DNA of 6,191 bases from CAZAKZ01 sp964485695 (GTDB lineage Bacteria; Planctomycetota; JAFGQW01), in NCBI GenBank assembly GCA_964485695.1, contig CAZAKZ010000240.1, forward strand, positions 1 to 6,191, given 5' to 3'. Of this stretch, positions 5,265 to 6,191 are shown piece after piece. The translations under genes and the position numbers were made by a program. Under the pieces are notes generated by a model. That model was not told the DNA's origin. It did not search any database and was given only the letters and a program-made list of their open reading frames with translations. Numbering within the stretch: the first letter of the stretch is position 1; each line of letters starts with the position of its first letter.

Positions 5265-6191
5265 ATGACCATCAGGACGTCAGCTATCAGAAACCACTTC
5301 AACCTTACCAGATACACGCTTCTTTTCTGGGTGTTTGTTGGAGGATTCTCCCCGTGCCCTGCGCAGGTGTACAAGGACCATTTTTCCCGGAACAGCCTGA
5401 ATAGATACCATATCGCGAAAAACGTATCCTGGGACTCGATTCACCGTGCTCTGCAACTGGGGCTGGGGGCAAGTGAAGTATATACACGGAAGGCATTCGG
5501 CAACAATATTGATGTCACAGCGCGAGTGTTCATCCCGATTGACGGCGGCGTAGATACGGATCAGGTTTCACTCGCTGTCTTTGACAAGGGAAACGATTTC
5601 AAATATCTGGCGACACTGGCCTACGGCAGGAATCATGAAAAGAACAACCACATATTCATCCAGCTGAAAGACAGCTGGGGGGAATGCCATCCAATCACCT
5701 TCACGACTGACACCTGGTACATCATCCGCTTGACAGCATCAGTGAGCAATTCCGCGGCAAGCCTCAAGATGAAAGCGTGGCAGGAGAACAGCCAGGAGCC
5801 GGCCTTATTCCAGGTCAGCCGGAACCTTTCAACCGGATTCAGGGCTGATGGCGGAATCGGTTTCAGCAGTTCTGGAAACAGCACGCTTGCGGATGACCTC
5901 GTTGTTCACAGAAGTCAGTGGGTCGCTCCTGTTTTTAACTACACCCTGCTCCCACGACCGGTTCTCAAGAGACATCCCGATTGGATTCAACTCTACTGGA
6001 ATGCCTGGAAGATCGCTTCCGGAAAAATACAGTTCGGCACGCCTGGTAACGGATTTGTCAACCGGTATCTGGACGAAGGATACAGCGATAATATTTTCCA
6101 GTGGGACACATGTTTCATGATGTTCTTCGCCAAGTACGCGCAAGGATTCCTGCCATCCATAGTCTCCCTGGACAACTTCTATCGCAAGCAG
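5265..6191 (+). CDS. Secreted LamG-like plus (alpha/alpha)6 glycoside hydrolase-like protein, 3' partial
   Basis: The frame stays open from the ATG at 5265 to the window edge (309 codons); the rest lies outside. Residues 1-34 form a signal peptide: 'MTIRTSAIRNHFNLTR' basic region, a 'YTLLFWVFVGGF' core and cleavage after CPA. Residues 36-216 look like a LamG/concanavalin-type jelly roll: 'DHFSRNSL' start, 'NNIDVTARVFIP' (80-91), 'DTWYIIRLTASV' (149-160), 'KMKAWQE' (168-174) and closing 'DDLVVH' (210-215). Residues from about 229 resemble the N-terminus of MGH1/GH63-like six-hairpin glycosidases: 'HPDWIQLYWNAWKIA' (237-251), 'GFVNRYLDEGYSDNIFQWDT' (263-282) and 'LDNFYRKQ' (302-309). The conserved W-D pair at 280-281 belongs to the substrate-pocket region of such enzymes. 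It is likely exported and acts on an oligosaccharide; specificity is unreadable. An in-frame ATG at 5205 would bury the signal peptide. The ribosome site (GAAG, 5256-5259) is weak. G+C is lower than in the propeller gene. Confidence 0.75.
   Translation, partial: MTIRTSAIRNHFNLTRYTLLFWVFVGGFSPCPAQVYKDHFSRNSLNRYHIAKNVSWDSIHRALQLGLGASEVYTRKAFGNNIDVTARVFIPIDGGVDTDQVSLAVFDKGNDFKYLATLAYGRNHEKNNHIFIQLKDSWGECHPITFTTDTWYIIRLTASVSNSAASLKMKAWQENSQEPALFQVSRNLSTGFRADGGIGFSSSGNSTLADDLVVHRSQWVAPVFNYTLLPRPVLKRHPDWIQLYWNAWKIASGKIQFGTPGNGFVNRYLDEGYSDNIFQWDTCFMMFFAKYAQGFLPSIVSLDNFYRKQ

Overview
The window looks like a piece of an environmental bacterial chromosome, most likely Planctomycetota or a similar lineage. 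The main clue is the C-terminal module of the secreted protein at 2144-3796. It resembles a short beta-rich domain (leading 'G..Y.LDL', then 'GLPID.R.IPL.PD', ending 'ISN.F.FTI') that I associate with exported planctomycete proteins. That is recall, not a search. No rRNA, tRNA, CRISPR array or complete insertion sequence is visible.

Layout: (1) 1-62 is AT-rich, then packed with short palindromes; it cuts off the 3' end of a leftward PaaK/CapK-like adenylate-forming enzyme gene (12-752), as expected if a mobile element sits just beyond the left edge. (2) 753-1074 is a divergent intergenic region with an extended -10 promoter firing left and a sigma70-like candidate firing right. (3) 1075-2016 encodes a family 2 (GT-A) glycosyltransferase. 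(4) 2144-3796 encodes a secreted beta-propeller protein with one Asp-box and the C-terminal module. It ends in a 10-bp GC-rich stem-loop. (5) 3949-4815 encodes a charged, all-helical cytoplasmic protein of unknown family. (6) 4816-5264 is a 449-base gap holding overlapping, mutually exclusive hairpins built from three copies of GATCGC/GCGATC. (7) 5265 to the right edge is the start of a secreted protein with a LamG/concanavalin-like domain, followed by what looks like the N-terminus of an (alpha/alpha)6 glycoside hydrolase. It is open to the end of the window.

The genes do not form one tight operon: gaps are 127, 152 and 449 bases, and hairpins follow two of the genes. The theme is carbohydrate and cell-surface biology: a CapK-like enzyme and a glycosyltransferase of the kinds found in surface-polysaccharide loci, then two exported proteins that could bind or cleave glycans. 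Base composition is mosaic: the propeller gene is strongly GC-rich (39 of 60 bases in 2701-2760), while the right-hand gene is near 48% (29 of 60 in 5641-5700). This suggests an accessory region assembled from different sources.
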